A stretch of DNA of 17,671 nucleotides from an uncultured Lachnospiraceae bacterium (lineage in GTDB: Bacteria; Bacillota; Clostridia; Lachnospirales; Lachnospiraceae). This document shows positions 15,761 to 17,671 of the stretch, piece by piece; the first letter of the stretch is position 1, and the number at the start of each line of letters is the position of its first letter. A program made the position numbers and the translations under genes. The notes beneath the pieces were generated by a model. That model saw only the letters and a program-made list of their open reading frames with translations, ran no database searches and was not told where the DNA came from. Where the stretch lies: positions 1 through 17,671 of the forward strand of contig CAJUCK010000043.1 of NCBI GenBank assembly GCA_910585395.1, given 5' to 3'.

Positions 15761-16504
15761 ATGAAGGCTTTTTCCAAAACGGATACAGGGAGAAGACGGG
15801 AAATGAATCAGGACTATATGTATACTTCTGAATTGCCGGTTGGAAATCTGCCCAATCTGTATATCCTGGCAGACGGCATGGGAGGACATAATGCTGGAGA
15901 TTATGCCTCACGGTACACGGTGGAAACAATTGTAAAATCTGTACAGAACAGTCTGGAAACAGCGCCAATTGCTATTTTGCGGACAGCTATAAGACGGGCA
16001 AACCTTGCAGTGCTTGAAAAGGCAGAGACAGATATTGATCTGGAGGGCATGGGAACCACAGTCGTAGCGGCAACCTTTACTGGCAGTGAGCTGTGCGTAG
16101 CCAATGTAGGAGACAGCCGGCTGTATATTGCTGGAAATGATTTCAGGCAGATTACCAGAGATCATTCTTATGTACAGGAAATGGTGCGCAGAGGTGAGCT
16201 GCGCCCGGAGGTGGCAAGAACACATCCGGACAGAAATATTATTACCCGGGCAGTAGGCGGCGGGTCAGAAATAAATGTTGATTTTTTTGAGGTGGAATTA
16301 AGAGCGAAAGACAGAATCCTGATGTGTTCCGACGGTCTGACAGATATGTTGGAGGACAGAGAGATTTTTAAAATAATAGAGGACAGAACAGAGACACAGG
16401 ATATCATAGATGAGTTGATCATGATGGCAAATGAATATGGCGGTAATGATAATATTACAGTAATATTGACAGATCCATTTGCAGCAGATGTGGACTGGAG
16501 GTAA
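15761..16504 (+). CDS. prpC: PP2C-family Ser/Thr protein phosphatase, PrpC/Stp type
   Basis: PrpC removes phosphate from Ser/Thr residues phosphorylated by the neighbouring kinase, using two metal ions. The 247 residues (B. subtilis 254) hold the family motifs: RREMNQDY at 12-19 (Asp18), LADGMGGH at 36-43 (Asp38, Gly39), GTTVVAA at 98-104, VGDSRLY at 116-122 (Asp118), CSDGLTDML at 189-197 (Asp191) and GGNDNITVI at 227-235 (Asp230). ATG 15761 is chosen because AGGGAG at 15751-15756 precedes it and it opens just before the conserved KTDTGRRR; the frame reaches back only to TTG codons inside the repeat array. prkC starts 2 bp after the stop, and its GGAGG overlaps the end of prpC. Expression could depend on the repeat array upstream. 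Confidence 0.96.
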   Translation: MKAFSKTDTGRRREMNQDYMYTSELPVGNLPNLYILADGMGGHNAGDYASRYTVETIVKSVQNSLETAPIAILRTAIRRANLAVLEKAETDIDLEGMGTTVVAATFTGSELCVANVGDSRLYIAGNDFRQITRDHSYVQEMVRRGELRPEVARTHPDRNIITRAVGGGSEINVDFFEVELRAKDRILMCSDGLTDMLEDREIFKIIEDRTETQDIIDELIMMANEYGGNDNITVILTDPFAADVDWR

Positions 16505-16506
16505 AC

Positions 16507-17671
16507 ATGTTAAAAGCAGGGTTTTATATTGCAGATCGATATGAGATAGTTGGAAAAGCAGGAGCCGGAGGCATGGCTGATGTCTATAAGGCCAAGGACC
16601 ATACACTGGGCAGATTTGTGGGCATCAAAGTGTTAAAACAGGAGTTTTCAGAGGATGTTAATTTTGTCACTAAATTCCGTACAGAGGCACAGTCGGCAGC
16701 AGGGCTGGAGCATCCCAATATTGTAAATATTTATGATGTTGGAAGCGAAAATGCCATGCATTATATTGTGATGGAGTATGTGGAAGGAATCACCCTGAAA
16801 ACATATATTGAGAAGAAAGGACAGCTTTCTTTTAAAGAAGCAGTGAGCATTGCCATTCAGGTAGGACGTGGAATAGAGGCTGCACATAATAAGCATATTA
16901 TTCACCGTGATATCAAGCCTCAGAACATTATTATATCAACAGAGGGCAAGGTTAAGGTGACAGATTTCGGTATTGCCAGAGCAGCAAGCGCCAATACGAT
17001 CAATTCAGAAGTGATGGGATCTGTACATTATGCGTCTCCAGAACAGGCCCGCAATGGATTTGTGGATGGGAAGAGTGATATCTATTCCCTGGGAATTGTC
17101 ATGTATGAAATGGTTACTGGGCGTGTGCCTTTTGATGGAGAGTCTACTGTGGCGATTGCCATCCAGCATCTGCAGGAGGAAATGGTAAATCCCAGCTCTT
17201 ATGCGCCGGATCTTCCGATCAGCCTGGAAAAGATTATACTGAAATGTACCCAGAAAAGCCCAGACAGAAGATATGACAATATCAGTGATCTTCTTCTGGA
17301 TTTGAAAAAAGCATTGATCAGCCCGGATGAGGATTTTGTGGTTATGGTACCTGTGGGACAGCAGGACAAAACTCGTGTTATGAAGCGGGAAGAGGTGGAA
17401 AGCATCAAAGAGCAGACACGGAATATTTATTATGAAGAGGCTGCCCAGGGTACAGAGGAAGAGGATGAAGAAGAAGAGGAAGACGACGAAGAGGATGATG
17501 GCTTTTTAAATCCAAAGATGGAAAAAGCAGTGACCATTATGGGAATTGTGGCTGCAGTGATTATTGTGGTGATCATTCTCTATATTGGCGGCAGCTTTCT
17601 GGGTCTGTTCCGCATTGGCGGAGGGAAAGGAGAGGATGGATGGGCAGAAGGCCACTATGCCTGGCGGCGCT
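16507..17671 (+). CDS. prkC: Membrane Ser/Thr protein kinase, PrkC/PknB type (3' end beyond the window)
   Basis: Only the first 388 codons are present. PrkC-type kinases sense cell-wall fragments through extracellular PASTA repeats and phosphorylate cytoplasmic targets; PrpC opposes them. The kinase domain has a Gly-rich loop GKAGAGGMADVY at 16-27, ATP-binding Lys41 in VGIKVLK, catalytic HRDIKPQN at 133-140 (Asp135), DFG at 153-155 and SPE at 177-179. A juxtamembrane linker contains an unbroken run of 15 acidic residues at 317-331. One membrane helix follows at about 342-361 (AVTIMGIVAAVIIVVIILYI). PASTA repeats would lie beyond the window. The last residues (WAEGHYAWRR) look unlike a normal linker. 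The start has GGAGG at 16497-16501. Confidence 0.95.
   Translation, partial: MLKAGFYIADRYEIVGKAGAGGMADVYKAKDHTLGRFVGIKVLKQEFSEDVNFVTKFRTEAQSAAGLEHPNIVNIYDVGSENAMHYIVMEYVEGITLKTYIEKKGQLSFKEAVSIAIQVGRGIEAAHNKHIIHRDIKPQNIIISTEGKVKVTDFGIARAASANTINSEVMGSVHYASPEQARNGFVDGKSDIYSLGIVMYEMVTGRVPFDGESTVAIAIQHLQEEMVNPSSYAPDLPISLEKIILKCTQKSPDRRYDNISDLLLDLKKALISPDEDFVVMVPVGQQDKTRVMKREEVESIKEQTRNIYYEEAAQGTEEEDEEEEEDDEEDDGFLNPKMEKAVTIMGIVAAVIIVVIILYIGGSFLGLFRIGGGKGEDGWAEGHYAWRR

Noticed and set aside
15627..15968. Minus-strand frame whose product contains repeated TIQQFNNS through the tandem array
   Set aside because: It is antisense to prpC and owes its openness to the repeat: three 8-bp units make eight stop-free codons. 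It has no independent coding evidence.

Overview
The window reads as chromosomal housekeeping DNA from a low- to moderate-GC Gram-positive anaerobe of the class Clostridia, most likely the Lachnospiraceae. This rests on strong AGGAGG-type ribosome binding sites, the character of the protein sequences, a meso-diaminopimelate-type MurE, and a gene order close to the Bacillus subtilis coaBC-priA-def-fmt-rsmB-rlmN-prpC-prkC cluster. The genus cannot be fixed from the sequence alone. All confidently called genes lie on the + strand.

Region 1 (42-1674) holds panD and coaBC, two steps of coenzyme A synthesis. PanD makes beta-alanine for pantothenate. CoaBC turns 4'-phosphopantothenate into 4'-phosphopantetheine. 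The CoaC half carries Asn where the Escherichia coli enzyme has its reducing Cys.

Region 2 (1675-8852) separates coaBC from priA, which are neighbours in Bacillus. It contains a membrane-anchored protein with beta-propeller-like repeats, a small hypothetical protein, a three-gene ABC-2 export operon behind a perfect 8-2-8 palindrome, a GNAT acetyltransferase, a strong intrinsic terminator, a good sigma-A-type promoter and a divergent-looking murE. The terminator and promoter at 7098-7300 mark a transcription boundary.

Region 3 (8853-15640) is a tight run: priA (replication restart), def and fmt (removing and adding the formyl group of initiator Met; the genes overlap by ATGA), a YugP-like membrane zinc peptidase, rsmB (16S rRNA m5C methylase) and rlmN (23S rRNA/tRNA m2A methylase). 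Gaps are 18 bp or less.

Region 4 (15638-17671) begins with a 96-bp array of twelve 8-bp units (AATTGTTR) that starts at the base after the rlmN stop codon and ends 24 bp before the prpC start. It is followed by the PP2C phosphatase prpC and the Ser/Thr kinase prkC, which is cut by the window end after its membrane helix. This phosphatase/kinase pair controls cell-wall and growth signalling in Firmicutes.

The points most worth a second look are the 8-bp array in front of prpC, the Cys-to-Asn change in CoaC, the palindromic operator candidate before the ABC operon, and the tethered propeller protein with its small partner. I see no CRISPR array, insertion sequence, tRNA or rRNA.
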